This document shows, piece after piece, positions 1 through 9,546 of a stretch of DNA of 35,591 nucleotides. Each line of letters starts with the position of its first letter. Position 1 is the first letter of the stretch. Origin of the DNA: Bacteroidota bacterium. Its GTDB lineage: Bacteria; Bacteroidota; Bacteroidia; Chitinophagales; BACL12. The DNA lies in NCBI GenBank assembly GCA_016706255.1, contig JADJJZ010000010.1, positions 1 through 35,591 on the forward strand. The letters are read 5' to 3'. Made by a program: the position numbers and the translations under genes. The notes below the pieces were generated by a model that did no database searches, was not told the DNA's origin, and was given only the letters and a program-made list of their open reading frames with translations.

Positions 1-95
1 AATTAATTTGGTAATTTTAAAAGGTTTACTAACTTGTTTTTGATTAAAATTATTAAAACACACAATCTTATTTTTTAACCCAAATCAAAACCATT

Positions 96-1234
96 TACGT
101 ATACGGGATTAACATTAGGTGGATTAGCCGCTGTACTAGGGCTGTAACTCCTTATACCCCGGACCAAAATTAAGAATGCATTGGCTATGTATAAAATCAC
201 GGCTTACACAACAAGGCCCTGGATAGCGTGAACCTGCCTTATCTTGCAGAACATACCCATTGCTATACTAAATTTAGTGAAGACTATTTTCCATATATAA
301 GCACATGCGCAAATTTGGTTAACCAGTATATTACCTATGTATAGTTCGATTCCGATTTCAATTCAAACCTTTTATAATAATATGCAAATTATGGAAGCGC
401 CATTGAAATCTATTATCAATTCATTGATAAGTAATCCAACTGATGCCAATAATTTAGCTAAATTTAAAAAGCAAATAGGAAGTATTCGAGGATCCATTAT
501 TTCTAATGCAAAAACGGTTGACTTTATAGAAACTGTTTTAGACAAATTTGCAACCGATATGGCTACAGACCTCACAACTTTAACAAACGCGGTTTCTGAA
601 ATGACCAAATTGGCGAGTACTGATCAGGACCTGGTTAATTCTTTAAATGCTGAGATTGCAAAATTAAAGTCCGAACTCAAAAATGGGAACAATTTGCTGC
701 AAGGTGGCAATGTAGGTGTCACAGGTGGCGTTATTGCTAAAATTGGTGTTTCACTATTAAATGCCGATCCGCAAGTAAGGTGCTTGGTGGTATTGCCCTT
801 GCACTAGGTTTGCTTTTAACTGCGGCTCTGTTATTACGACTATTGTGGCTAATTCGAATATCAGACAAATTCAAGATAATATTTTTGATGATCAAAAAAT
901 CTAGGTCCTCTTGATGCTGATATTACAAGTATTAACATGATTACTTCTTCACTGCAAACTCAATTGATGACAATAAAATTGCTTCAGGTGTAATGGACAA
1001 CATCAAGAGCCTTTGGACCCTGGTTGATCAGGAACTAGATCACTACAAATTGAACTAGATGATATTATTAACTCGCTTCAACCCCACATCTCAAAATTTC
1101 ACGCAGGTTTTAAATGATTTGAACTCGCTATGCAATATTGGGATGATTTAAACACAGTTGCCCAAGATATCGATATGATTAATATTACATACGACGAGGA
1201 ATTATATATTATTCCCAAAACTGCAACTGCATAA
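96..1234 (+). CDS. HBL/NHE-like alpha-helical pore-forming toxin subunit (first of three), frameshifted
   Basis: Probable subunit of a Bacillus HBL/NHE-type alpha-pore-forming toxin (Bacillus_HBL family). The start is unresolved: coding sense is visible upstream of the clean segment at 337-807 in other frames, for example NLPYLAEHTHCYTKF at about 229-273. That resembles the family's N-terminal pattern of a Leu-Pro segment followed by a polar helix. The middle is helical and coiled-coil-like (337-700). A Gly-rich hydrophobic stretch follows at about 700-840 (NVGVTGGVIAKIGV, then GIALALGLLLTAALLL in another frame), matching the hydrophobic head hairpin that inserts into membranes. A second long helical segment runs to the stop at 1232-1234, with a W-D-D-L motif near its end. 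No signal peptide is seen, although the N-terminus is uncertain. Forty-two bases separate it from the next subunit. At least four frame breaks are present. Family inferred from architecture, not from a search. Confidence 0.5.
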
Positions 1235-1276
1235 TTTCGGATAAATTAGATTTATTAACTCAAATTTTATTAAAAC

Positions 1277-2407
1277 ATGTTACTTACCATAAAAAAAAGC
1301 AGTGTTACAAATTTTACAACTCAATTTAACGATTATGTAAATAATCTTTTAGCTATCACCGCTTATCATCATGCTATAGAAAACTTAATTTGGCCAACTC
1401 TGCAATTTCAATCAGCGGATGGGACTGATAGTTACAAAAATGCCAGAACTAAATATAACGATTATATTCCGAATCAGGCTGTCGATCTTCGAACCCATGC
1501 GCAAGAATGGATTAATTCAGTGTTACCATTACTTATGCATCATCACCACCGTAATTAGTTATTTTAATAACATTTTGAATCGAAATTGATTCTATAAATT
1601 CAAGCCTTGAGGCACTTATAGCAGACCCAACTGATAAGTTAGAAAAACAACAATTGGTAAACGTATTATCGGCGCTTCAAAAAAGTCTGGATCAAAAAGA
1701 AAAAGTATTTACAAACAAGGATGAAAATAACCCCGAATCATCGAAGTTTTGACTAATTTTTATAATACTTTCAGCAACGACATTAACCTATTGAATGCCG
1801 GAGTAGTTGCAATAAATAATATGACCGGTGCAGACAAAACAATGCTAACTACACTTAATGAAAGCATTTCAACTGTAGATAAAGAGATAGATAACCTCAA
1901 CAGTCAGATTACTGCTAATGCTATTGGAATTGGTGGTTCTGTGTTTGTTACAGTTATTGCTGTAGCTTTTCTTCCTGAATCGGCCTTATTTGTTTTGGTG
2001 GTCTTGCGGGAGTTGCAGTTGCTGTTATGCTGGCTAAAGATAAAGCACAATTACTTGCCGATACCGGCAAACTCAAAATCCTTCATGATCAGGCCACGCA
2101 GATTAATAAGGATATAATAAATCTCAATACAATTAGCGCAGTTGTATCAACTGTCGAAAGCAAATACCAAACAGCACTAAAAGCACTTACAGAAACACAA
2201 TCCATGTGGAATGATATTAATAACGAATTAATTGAAATTATTGATACAATTAATGCTTCAATGACAAAAGTTGGAAGCGCTGATCCTGATTATGCAACTA
2301 TGCAATCGAATATTGTTGCTGCTAATACAGAATGGAATACGCTAGTTCAACAACTCAATTTAATAATTAATTTAAATATTAATTATGAACAAAGGTTCAA
2401 TTGTTAA
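1277..2407 (+). CDS. HBL/NHE-like alpha-helical pore-forming toxin subunit (second of three), frameshifted
   Basis: This is the clearest toxin subunit of the cluster. From the ATG at 1277 the protein has a polar helical N-terminus, then LRTHAQEWINSVLPLL (about 1488-1535), which resembles the HQ..AR.HA.EW....P.L signature of the HBL/NHE family. A coiled-coil region covers about 1590-1905. The hydrophobic insertion segment lies at about 1905-2030 (NAIGIGGSVFVTVIAVAFLP, continuing as a Gly/Ala-rich stretch). A second long amphipathic helical bundle extends to the stop, with repeated W-N-D and W-N-T motifs. The order helix bundle, hydrophobic hairpin, helix bundle is typical of this family, and about 376 residues is the usual size. 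Frame breaks lie near 1535, 1750 and 2010-2030. No signal peptide is visible. It lies 17 bases upstream of the third subunit, so co-transcription is likely. Confidence 0.6.
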
Positions 2408-2424
2408 ATCCAAATTAACACTTC

Positions 2425-3443
2425 ATGTCTAATATTTATTCTGTCGATTTACAAGCATTTGTATCGATGTATGCTCAGGTATCAAAATTTTATTATGGTA
2501 TGTGGTCAACCGGTATACCTGTATCTATTTCCCACAATCCAGCACAGCTTGGGTTGATGTAGACAACAGTCAACATTTGGCGAGATGATTATAGATCTGA
2601 ATTTGTTAATTTTTTAAATCAATCGTTGATAATTGGAACAACAGCATCGTGAATGGGTTTCTTCCTAACTATGTATCTACGAAAAATGCATTCCTAAAAG
2701 ATACCACATCTAAACCAAACCTTGATTCGCTAATTGGAGCCGTATCTGTATTAGATAAAATTTTTGGTTCATTTAGTCAAACTGCAACGGATTTCATTGT
2801 TAAATTCGACGAAATAAGTGGAAACCTGCCCGACCCCGGTTTAATACCACCAGGAAGCATTTATCAAATGTTTGGGGATGTAAAAGATGCAGTTGATCAA
2901 TGTACAGATCAATTTAATGCTTCATTAATTACAAACAAACTCCACTTATTTTAGGGTTAGTAACAATAAACGTTCAAACTTCAGCAGGTTTATTGCCACT
3001 CAATTGCGGAGTAAGTGGGTTCACCTGCTAATATTGCTTCAGCTGTTGCAAATGATACAAATATTGCTGCCAAACTGAAAACCCTAAATAACCTTTGTAG
3101 CCAGGCGCTTTTGACAGATCCAACTGATGTATGATTGGGTTCGTTGCTTTTATCTTCACGGTTTAAGTACGCCATTGGGTGAACCTCTGGGCGATTTAAT
3201 TTTAAGTATTCGAACACCATTAGCACTAATTATGGATGCTATTGAAAATACATCAAAAATATTTCCAATATTCATATTGCACTGGTCAATTATCGCGACA
3301 AACAAATTAGTTTGATTTCATAAATGACCTGAATATTGCCCGAAATGTTAACGGATAAAACCTGGCAAACATTATTAAGTTATTCACAATACATACTCGG
3401 TTTGCGAATTCAATACGATTCAAACGCAGTTACAATTTCATAA
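2425..3443 (+). CDS. Putative third alpha-pore-forming toxin subunit, frameshifted
   Basis: The ATG at 2425 opens a Ser/Asn-rich helical protein (SNIYSVDLQAF) of about 340 residues once frame breaks near 2560, 2650, 2955 and 3130-3330 are bridged. It shares with its two upstream neighbours a polar helical N-terminus (WRDDYRSEFVNFLNQ), the central NPTD/DPTD-type linker near 3118 and overall size. The hydrophobic insertion segment is weak or hidden by errors near 2940-3000. By position it would be the third component of a tripartite HBL/NHE/Smh-like toxin. The end at 3441-3443 follows LSYSQYILGLRIQYDS. It begins 17 bases after the second subunit and ends 18 bases before the phosphodiesterase gene. 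The assignment rests mainly on context and is less secure than for the second subunit. Confidence 0.4.
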
Positions 3444-3461
3444 ACTATTAATTAATTTATT

Positions 3462-4737
3462 ATGCAACACGCCAAATTTATTTTATTATTATTTACTATA
3501 TCTTTTTTGTATCCTGTGGTAAAACCAACCAAAAAATACAAGGCAAATTCAGTCAATGGGAGTAGTAGCAAACAAGCCCTATTTCATCTTATTTTCTGAT
3601 GTGCATTTAAATAGTCTGCGAACCGATTCTGACTATGGATTTGATACCGGAACCAAATTGTTTGACGCTGCAATGCAAAGCATTTACGAGTTAATGGTTT
3701 CTTCAAACCCACCACAATTTGTATTGTTTACCGCGATCTCCTGCTCATTTATCAATTACAAGTAATATTTGTGCGCATACTAAACCAATAAATGCGGGAG
3801 GACTTTGCAACATGAACGCAACGATAGTATCGTATTAAATACTTTTTTATTCAAAATTTAAATCAACCGGGCATCCCATTTCTTTACTTGCCGGGTAATA
3901 ACGATGGACTCAATGGTGATTACTATCCATTTACCGCCCGGTAAAAAAATCCACTTGGTTTATTGCCTAACAATTCGGTAAGTTATCCAACTTTGAACTT
4001 AGATATGGACACAACAAAAAGCAGCTTTATTGTGAATATTGACAACATTGATCAGGGTTACTATAGTGTTGAAATAGGAGGTGGACTAAGAATAATTGCG
4101 CTTAATTCAATTATGTTTTGCACGGATTATCAATTGGCTGATAATTTAACAAAAGAATTGAATCGCAAAGAACAAATGGACTGGTTGAGCGCCCAATTAA
4201 AAATGCACGAACCGATAATAAAAAAGTAATAATTGGAATGCATATACCACCAGGAATAGATGCTCATAGTAGTTCAGCAATGTGGGATAGTTCTACTCAG
4301 AATTGGGAAACCGTTTTTTTAGGCATCGTTCAGGAATATCAGCAGGAAATTACTAATCTTTTTTATAGCCATACACATATGGATGAATTTAGAAGACTAT
4401 ATGATACACTCGGCACTAAAGTTACTGAAATAGCATATTCATCTCCGGAATTAGTCCCGTTCATTGTAACAATCCGGGTTATAAGGTAGTATATTATGAC
4501 GCAACAAATTATGTAGTGGAAGATATGATTACCCATTATACAATTCCTGATACAAATATGTGGTTGGACTCTACCTATAGCTGGAAATCGGAATTTAATA
4601 TTTCTGCGACACAAACACTACAAACGATATTACAAAATAGTAATTTAAACAATTTGCTACCACCTGCCGAAAAAATTTACACAGTTTTTAATAATCAAGG
4701 GAGCGATAAAATAAGAAAAGGTATAGAAGTTAAATAA
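3462..4737 (+). CDS. Acid-sphingomyelinase-like phosphodiesterase (metallophosphoesterase), frameshifted
   Basis: A calcineurin-like metallophosphoesterase of the acid sphingomyelinase/SMPDL3 group, which hydrolyses phosphodiester head groups such as those of sphingomyelin or nucleotides using two metals. Visible motifs in order are: a hydrophobic N-terminal signal, with a possible lipobox (VSC) in an adjacent frame near 3514; FSDVHLN (3594-3614) as the first metal-binding block; FTGDLPAHL (about 3728-3752, across a break); GNNDGLNGDYYPFT (about 3895-3935), the Asn/Asp block; HIPPG (4241-4255); and SHTHMDEF (4364-4387). NPGYKVVYYD (about 4471-4500) matches the NPGYRV block after the metal site in animal acid sphingomyelinases. 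Breaks lie near 3515-3590, 3740, 3835, 3895, 3943, 4215 and 4460. Secretion or lipid anchoring is expected. It follows the three toxin subunits by 18 bases, suggesting joint action on target membranes. Confidence 0.75.
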
Positions 4738-4825
4738 CGCCGTAACATACCATTGCCATGTAAATCAATTCGGTATTTAATTTGTGACTTGTCCTAAAAT
4801 AGGTTTACACCAAAAAGTGTAAAAA

Positions 4826-5271
4826 ATGGACGAAAAAATCATTCCAAAAGAACGTAAGCATTTTACGCATGCCGAAAAACACATGATAATTCATGAGTTA
4901 CTTTCAACGAATATTACAAAGACAGCGATTTGGAAAAAAGTACAGGGCAACAACAGGAGCATGGGCATATTACTCGTTGGATGAAAAACTTAGGCTACGA
5001 TGCTGGAAATATAGTCAGAAAGCCTAACATTGTAACAGATTTATATCCAATGAAACAACGGAAACGAAAGGCTGATAATCCGGAAAATGTTAGTGAAGAA
5101 TCTATAGAGACCTTACAATTAAAGCAGCGAATCGCAGAGTTGGAAAGGCAATTAAAAGAAGCTGAGCTAAAAGCGACAGCCTTCTCTACAATGGTAGATA
5201 TTGCAGAAAAGGAGTTTAAAATTCCAATAAGAAAAAGCTCAATACCAAACCATAGAAGCCATGAAAAGTAA
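4826..5271 (+). CDS. IS3-family transposase OrfA (frameshifted)
   Basis: DNA-binding subunit of the IS3 transposase. From the ATG at 4826, residues about 8-60 form the helix-turn-helix region, with HFTHAEKHMIIHELL and then an IWKK...TGQQQEHGHITRWM segment that is characteristic of IS3 OrfA. One base is missing near 4943-4950: the first frame ends at a stop soon after, while the rest is open in another frame from 4930. A Leu/Glu/Lys-rich zipper (LKQRIAELERQLKEAELKA, 5116-5172) precedes the end. The 3' end overlaps the start of OrfB by 11 bases, and the A-rich stretch AAGAAAAAGC near 5228-5237 is a plausible programmed -1 frameshift site making the OrfAB fusion. Confidence 0.8.
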
Positions 5272-6184
5272 ATTTTCACACATAGGATTAGCCAAGTTAT
5301 GTGAGTGGTTTGGTATCACCAGACAGGCTTATTATCAACACAACTGGGATGAAATTTCAACCAACCTGGAAGAAGAATTGGTAATACAACGGGTAAAGGA
5401 AATTCGTAAAAGTCATCGTGTAATGGGGTACTGAAAACTGTATGAAATGCTACAACCATTTCTAATAGAACATCAAATAAAAATGGGTAGAGATGCATTA
5501 TTCGATATGCTTGCGGCAAATTATTTATTGGTAAGAAAACGGAAGCGACGAATACAAACTACCAACTCATCTCACTGGTTGAGAAAGTATCCCAACCTCA
5601 TTCGTGCCTTTGTTCCCAAAGCACCAAATCAGCTTTGGGTAAGCGACCTTACCTACTGGAAAATAAGTTCAGGGGAACATCTTTACATTAGTTTTATTAC
5701 AGATGCTTACTCACATAAAATTGTAGGTTATCAGGTAGCTGAAACAATGGATGCCATTGAAAGTATACAAGCCTTAAAAATGGCACTCTCTACATTGACG
5801 ACTGATACCCACTTAAATCTCATCCATCACAGTGATAGAGGGATACAGTATTGCAGCTACGCTTATGTAAAGCTATTGCAGGACAACGGTATAAAAATAA
5901 GCATGACTGAAAATGGTGATCCATTAGAAAATGCCGTTGCTGAACGAATAAATGGAATCATCAAGGGGGAATACTTAGAAACCTACAACATAGATAACAT
6001 AAAGGATGCAAAGGCTTTGCTTATTAATGTTGTAGACCTTTACAACAATGAAAGACCGCACATGAGCATCAGTAACTTCACACCAAACTGTATTCATCAT
6101 TCATTAAATAATATTAAAACAGATAGATTATGGAAGAATTATTACCGAAAAAAAACTATAATTGTAAATCAGGAGCAGGACTAA
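5261..6184 (+). CDS. IS3-family transposase OrfB (integrase core), one in-frame stop
   Basis: Catalytic subunit of the IS3 transposase. It opens at the ATG at 5261 with the HTH_21-type segment (LAKLCEWFGITRQAYYQH). The rve domain follows with the DDE triad: D in SDLTYW (about 5640), D in HHSDRGIQYC (about 5828-5857), and E in NGDPLENAVAERING (about 5914-5958), followed by YNNERPHMSI. The length of about 307 residues is normal. The only fault is TGA at 5432-5434 inside MGY*KLYEML, where the family usually has GTRKLYEML. Two nearby compensating indels would restore it. The element may therefore be active, or inactive if the stop is real. Confidence 0.85.
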
Positions 6185-6252
6185 CAATGAAATGTAAACC
6201 TATAACAGGATTAATTAGTTAAACTGTAAACTTATTTTAGGACGAGTCATAC

Positions 6253-6277
6253 CATTCTTTCGCTCTTACAGAGCTGG
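6253..6277 (-). repeat. REP-like palindrome, copy 1
   Basis: A 25-base sequence containing the small palindrome CTCTTACAGAG, flanked by CATTCTTTCG and CTGG. Its exact reverse complement occurs at 20292-20316, and a related sequence (CCCTGTAGGGGCGACAGAAT) occurs at 20343-20365. Short hairpins with a conserved GCGA(A/C)AGAAT flank recur in many Bacteroidota genomes as REP-like elements. This copy lies immediately outside the IS3 right end. Confidence 0.6.
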
Positions 6278-6502
6278 TTTTTGTTTAGATTTTTCAAATT
6301 ATGAAATTAAGCGCATTTACAAATTCTGCGCATTATCATCGAACTTCAACAAAAAAAATGCATACTTTGATATGTAATAGTTTATTGTCAAATTTAAGCT
6401 GTATTTTCAATGAAATTATTGTACATGGCATTTTTTAATTTAAATTGGTAAATTGCCACAATATTTTATTAATTATTTTTACCCCATACTCATTTTTACC
6501 GT

Positions 6503-7630
6503 ATGAAAATTCGTGTATTTAAAACAATTATTTTACTTACTGTGGCGTCTGCTTTAATACAGGGCAAATGTGCTCAAACCGACGTTATTGATTCTGTATT
6601 TGCGGCGCAATTCCGCAGGCAAACAATGTTATATAATAGGTGAAGTGCATTTAGATCAGGAACTTCCTGTTCAGGAATCTATAAATATGATAGCACAAAC
6701 TGCTATTGCTGAGGACAGTTTACGAAAGTTTTTAGTCACAGAAAGAGGTGTTAATCATTTTATGTTGGAATTACCTACCTGCAATGGATATTTTGTGCGG
6801 GAATATATAAATACAGGAGATGAAACTTGGATAGCATTTTTTAAAACTAATACTTATATGTATGCCCGCATTAAAAATTTACGGGCACAAAAATTAATTA
6901 ACAATGCAGTATCAATTACCTGTGTAGATATCAACTATCCTCAAGATGCTGAACGAACTTTATTTGCATTACTTACACTGGCATTTTATGATCATTATAG
7001 TGTTGTATATTACCCGCCTTATAATACTGTAGTAGCAAACCAGTTTCGGCAGACTTGAATATTGCGATATCCATAATGCAAACGGATACCCTAAATATTA
7101 CACCTGAATTACGGCAATTTTTTACAGAATTAATAATAATTCTTACCCAACAAAGTGCAAATGCCACCATGGTTCATAACTTAATTACCGGTACTTATTC
7201 AAATGCCGGATTAATTAAAGCGCTACAAAAGTTTTACGCAACCGGATGGCCTGAAGTCAAACTGATAATGGATGGCTATCTTGCAGGTTTTGAATATAAA
7301 ACAATCAATTCAAAAATGCTTACCGACAGAGATTCACTGCTTACGAGCACAATTAATGAGATAATTAAGCACACTAAAGGTGATACTTACTGTTTACAAT
7401 TAGGCGATATTCACAGCCGAACTAATGATGCTCAAAATGATGTGAAAAGTAATTTGGAAAGTAAACTTGGTTTGACAACTTATAGCATCCATTTAGTACC
7501 GCAAACATTTGCTACCAGACTCCAAAATATTTATCACCCCGATATGCCATATGATTTTAATTTTACTGGTATTTTTAAATTGCGTATAACCAATTCAGAT
7601 AATTGTGATATGTTAATTTTAAATCGATAG
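6503..7630 (+). CDS. Secreted EreA/ChaN/TraB-superfamily-like protein, two frame breaks
   Basis: The ATG at 6503 gives a Sec signal peptide (FKTIILLTVASALIQGKC, cleavage near residue 24). After a break near 6605 the protein continues with CYIIGEVHLDQELPVQ (about 6627-6674), a Gly-Glu-x-His block, then FMLELPT, and near the C-terminus CLQLGDIHSRTNDAQ (about 7393-7437), a Gly-Asp-x-His block. The paired GE.H and GD.H motifs, with ELP between them, resemble the erythromycin esterase/ChaN/TraB-Tiki fold. Members include hydrolases, haem-binding proteins and toxin domains, so substrate cannot be assigned. A second break near 7055 joins two halves; total about 375 residues. The stop at 7628-7630 abuts the convergent T9SS gene. 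Function remains open. Confidence 0.45.
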
Positions 7631-8293
7631 CTAAGTAACCTTTGGATTATAAATTAAATTACTGATGGCTATCATTGCTGTTTCAGTGACTGGGTTCGGA
7701 TAAATTTGCAGTAGTGAATCCTGAGTTTTTTCATTAATATCGACTGAAATATTTGGTTTAGTTAATATATCAATTGGTCCGTCAATGGCTATTGAGTGAA
7801 GCGAGTCAAGATTAAAAATGGCCTTGAAAATAAATGGTTCACCCACATCCAAAATTGATGCAACATAATTTCCGCTCCATTTAACCCATTCGCAATTTAA
7901 TTCGGGTGATGGTGTAGAATCCCAAGAAATAGTTCCATTATGCCCTCCTATTATTAGTGTTGTGAAATCTTCAATTGTAATTGGGTTCATATTTAAATAC
8001 GAAGATACATAAAAGGATACGCGATAATTTGTTAATCCTATAACACCGCCCAGTGTTTTTTCTATTCCGATTGCTTCAAAAGTTATGTTTTCATTTCCGT
8101 TTGCTGACATCAGCATTTCTGAGCCCGCATTTGGAAATAATCCAAATGTCTCACCGTCATTCCAGTTTTCGCTATTTAGTTCATAATAAATATTATCACC
8201 TGTGACTTCTTCAAAATTGTTGGTTATTGCCTGTCCAGAAAGCTGTTCAATCAGCAAAAGTGCAAACAAGCATAAAAGCAAATGTGTTTTCAT
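7631..8293 (-). CDS. Secreted protein with truncated T9SS sorting domain
   Basis: 220 residues from the ATG at 8291-8293. It starts with a signal peptide (LLLCLFALLLIEQLSGQA) followed by a beta-rich body of unknown family containing GETFGLFPNAGSEMLM and LIIGGHNGTISWDST. The C-terminus opens a type A T9SS sorting domain (LQIYPNPVTETAMIAISNL) but stops after about 25 residues, whereas the domain is normally 70-80 residues. The end directly abuts the convergent EreA-like gene, so the tail is either lost to a rearrangement or hidden by a sequencing frameshift. Surface export through T9SS is expected only if the tail is restored. Confidence 0.65.
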   Translation of the reverse strand: MKTHLLLCLFALLLIEQLSGQAITNNFEEVTGDNIYYELNSENWNDGETFGLFPNAGSEMLMSANGNENITFEAIGIEKTLGGVIGLTNYRVSFYVSSYLNMNPITIEDFTTLIIGGHNGTISWDSTPSPELNCEWVKWSGNYVASILDVGEPFIFKAIFNLDSLHSIAIDGPIDILTKPNISVDINEKTQDSLLQIYPNPVTETAMIAISNLIYNPKVT

Positions 8294-8543
8294 GGTTTAG
8301 GTTAGAATAATGCAACTTAAATTTAATAAAATTTTTAGTAAGGATATCATGTATTAATTATTGTCACAAAATAGACATTATAACTTTGTAAATTGTTGAA
8401 AATCAATAGTATATATAATTAACATAATTCAAGTAGCTGGTTTACCTTGTCACAATTATTCTCACTATTTTAAGAGTAGCTAAGTAATTCCTTATACAAA
8501 TGGTTTATTATTTTGTAACCTTAGTAATCTACTCGTTCGAATT

Positions 8544-8891
8544 TCAGCCCCTAAAGCAATGATGCTTATCATCTTCAACCAATTGAATAAATTCCGGCAG
8601 ACTTTCCACTTTTGACTGGGGCGAATAAGGATGCCAATTTGAGTTTGCTCTCATCCAAAATACTTTCCAGCAATTTTTTGCTTTTATAAATGTGGTTTTG
8701 GCAAAAGGGTGTTCTTGTATTACTTCGGGTTTATTCCACTGTGGCCTTATTTCAAAAATAATAATGCTTTGGTTATCAATTGTATAACCGATATCTAATT
8801 TGTCTCTAATATCTTCCGGCGGCCTTATTCTCGATAAAAAATTTTCCATTACTTCTATGATTTCCAGGGTTTGTATAGGGGTGATTGGCAT
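8544..8891 (-). CDS. DUF3024 protein
   Basis: 115 residues, intact. The sequence follows the DUF3024 pattern: ENFLSRIRPPEDIRDKLDI near the start, FEIRPQW in the middle, FAKTTFIKAKNCWKVFWMRA, then WHPYSP and a C-terminal Asp followed by HCFRG (family usually CFWG). No signal peptide or membrane segment, so cytoplasmic. Proteins of this family often sit near toxin-antitoxin or mobile genes, but no function is established. It is transcribed towards the T9SS gene at 7631-8293 with about 250 bases of AT-rich sequence between, in which I see no gene. Confidence 0.8.
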   Translation of the reverse strand: MPITPIQTLEIIEVMENFLSRIRPPEDIRDKLDIGYTIDNQSIIIFEIRPQWNKPEVIQEHPFAKTTFIKAKNCWKVFWMRANSNWHPYSPQSKVESLPEFIQLVEDDKHHCFRG

Positions 8892-8915
8892 TTTTAAAAA
8901 AGCTTTGTTTGGGTT

Positions 8916-9085
8916 TCAATAAATCCTTACCAGGTTCTTATAAAATTCCTCACTCTCCGTATCATTCGACCTATCCAGCAGTGTAATCAGGTTACTTTTA
9001 AACCCTCCAATTTCGGTCCGGTTAGGTTTAACCTTTAAAAAGCTTTGTTGAGGGCCTGTTTCGGTTTGAGCTGGGTTGGGAGCAT
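8916..9085 (-). pseudogene. Fragment of type IIG/DUF7149-like restriction-methylase N-terminus, copy A
   Basis: Read on the minus strand from ATG 9083-9085 it encodes MLPTQLKPKQALNKAF, then after one missing T continues LKVKPNRTEIGGF, NLITLLDR, ESEEFYKNLVRIY and stops. This matches the N-terminal block seen in Bacteroidota Eco57I-class (type IIG) restriction-modification proteins, where roughly a thousand residues should follow. Only about 56 residues remain, so it is a relic. The same block recurs at 11909-12106. Family recognition is from memory of the motif, not a search. Confidence 0.55.
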
Positions 9086-9135
9086 GGATGGATGGTGATT
9101 TTTGTGGGTAAAGATAGGGGATTTGGGTTGGATGG
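8970..9135. repeat. Long direct repeat, copy A (partner at about 11995-12155)
   Basis: About 160 bases are shared with 11995-12155 in the same orientation at roughly 85-90 percent identity by eye. The repeat begins around GTAATCAGGTTACTTTTAAA and ends around GATAGGGGATTTGGGTT. It covers the restriction-methylase fragment and about 50 bases upstream of its ATG, so the upstream leader was duplicated together with the coding fragment. Confidence 0.8.
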
Positions 9136-9267
9136 GGGGAGGGCTGAATAACAAAACAAGGATATTGTTTTTCGCGGCATAGAATTTAATATTTATTCGC
9201 TTCAAAGCGGCTATTCTTGCTTATTTCGTGGCTTTTGGTTATTTTTAAATGTTAATGCGATATAACC

Positions 9268-9546
9268 ATGTTAATACAATTCTTTAAGCGGTTTAGGTTC
9301 CCAATAATGATTATTGCAATTTTTAGTATCGGGTTACTGATGTCCTCCAAAAACTCGGAACCTGAAACTAATTATAAAACCTCATATACAACTGACGTGT
9401 GGGTATATATTTGTGTAAGTCCAACTGCATATGCATATCATGATAGTTTTTGTAATGGATTAAATAACTGCACACACAGAATTGATTCAATTCCACTATA
9501 TAAGGCTAAGGAGACTGGTAGGAAACCCTGTAAAAATTGTTATTAG
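9268..9546 (+). CDS. Small membrane-anchored Cys/His (zinc-finger-like) protein
   Basis: 92 residues, intact, from the ATG at 9268. A basic N-terminus and one hydrophobic helix (FPIMIIAIFSIGLLMSS, residues 11-27) act as signal or anchor. The exported part carries WVYICVSPTAYAYHDSFC, then NNCTHRID and finally GRKPCKNCY. The spacing of four or five Cys and two His, with a terminal GRxPCxxC, resembles the Ada-type metal-binding fold known from small Bacteroidota proteins. It probably binds zinc outside the cytoplasm. Function unknown; it has no operon partner within 130 bases. Confidence 0.65.
   Translation: MLIQFFKRFRFPIMIIAIFSIGLLMSSKNSEPETNYKTSYTTDVWVYICVSPTAYAYHDSFCNGLNNCTHRIDSIPLYKAKETGRKPCKNCY

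Larger units (their letters stand above)
4785..6249 (+). mobile_element. IS3-family insertion sequence
   Basis: The element is bounded by imperfect terminal inverted repeats. The left end reads TGACTTGTCCTAAAATAGG (4785-4803), and the right end read inward from 6249 is TGACTCGTCCTAAAATAAG. Both continue into GTTTACA. Inside are an orfA with a helix-turn-helix and leucine-zipper-like coil and an orfB with an rve DDE core. No target-site duplication is visible at the exact ends: the left flank ends TTG and the right flank starts TACC. The element sits between the toxin/phosphodiesterase cluster and the EreA-like gene, and its right end is 3 bases from a REP-like palindrome. Confidence 0.9.

Noticed and set aside
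103..145. Separate membrane protein with GLTLGGLAAVLGL at the window start
   Set aside because: Only about 14 residues are open, and it may be part of the error-laden start of the first toxin subunit or the end of an earlier gene.
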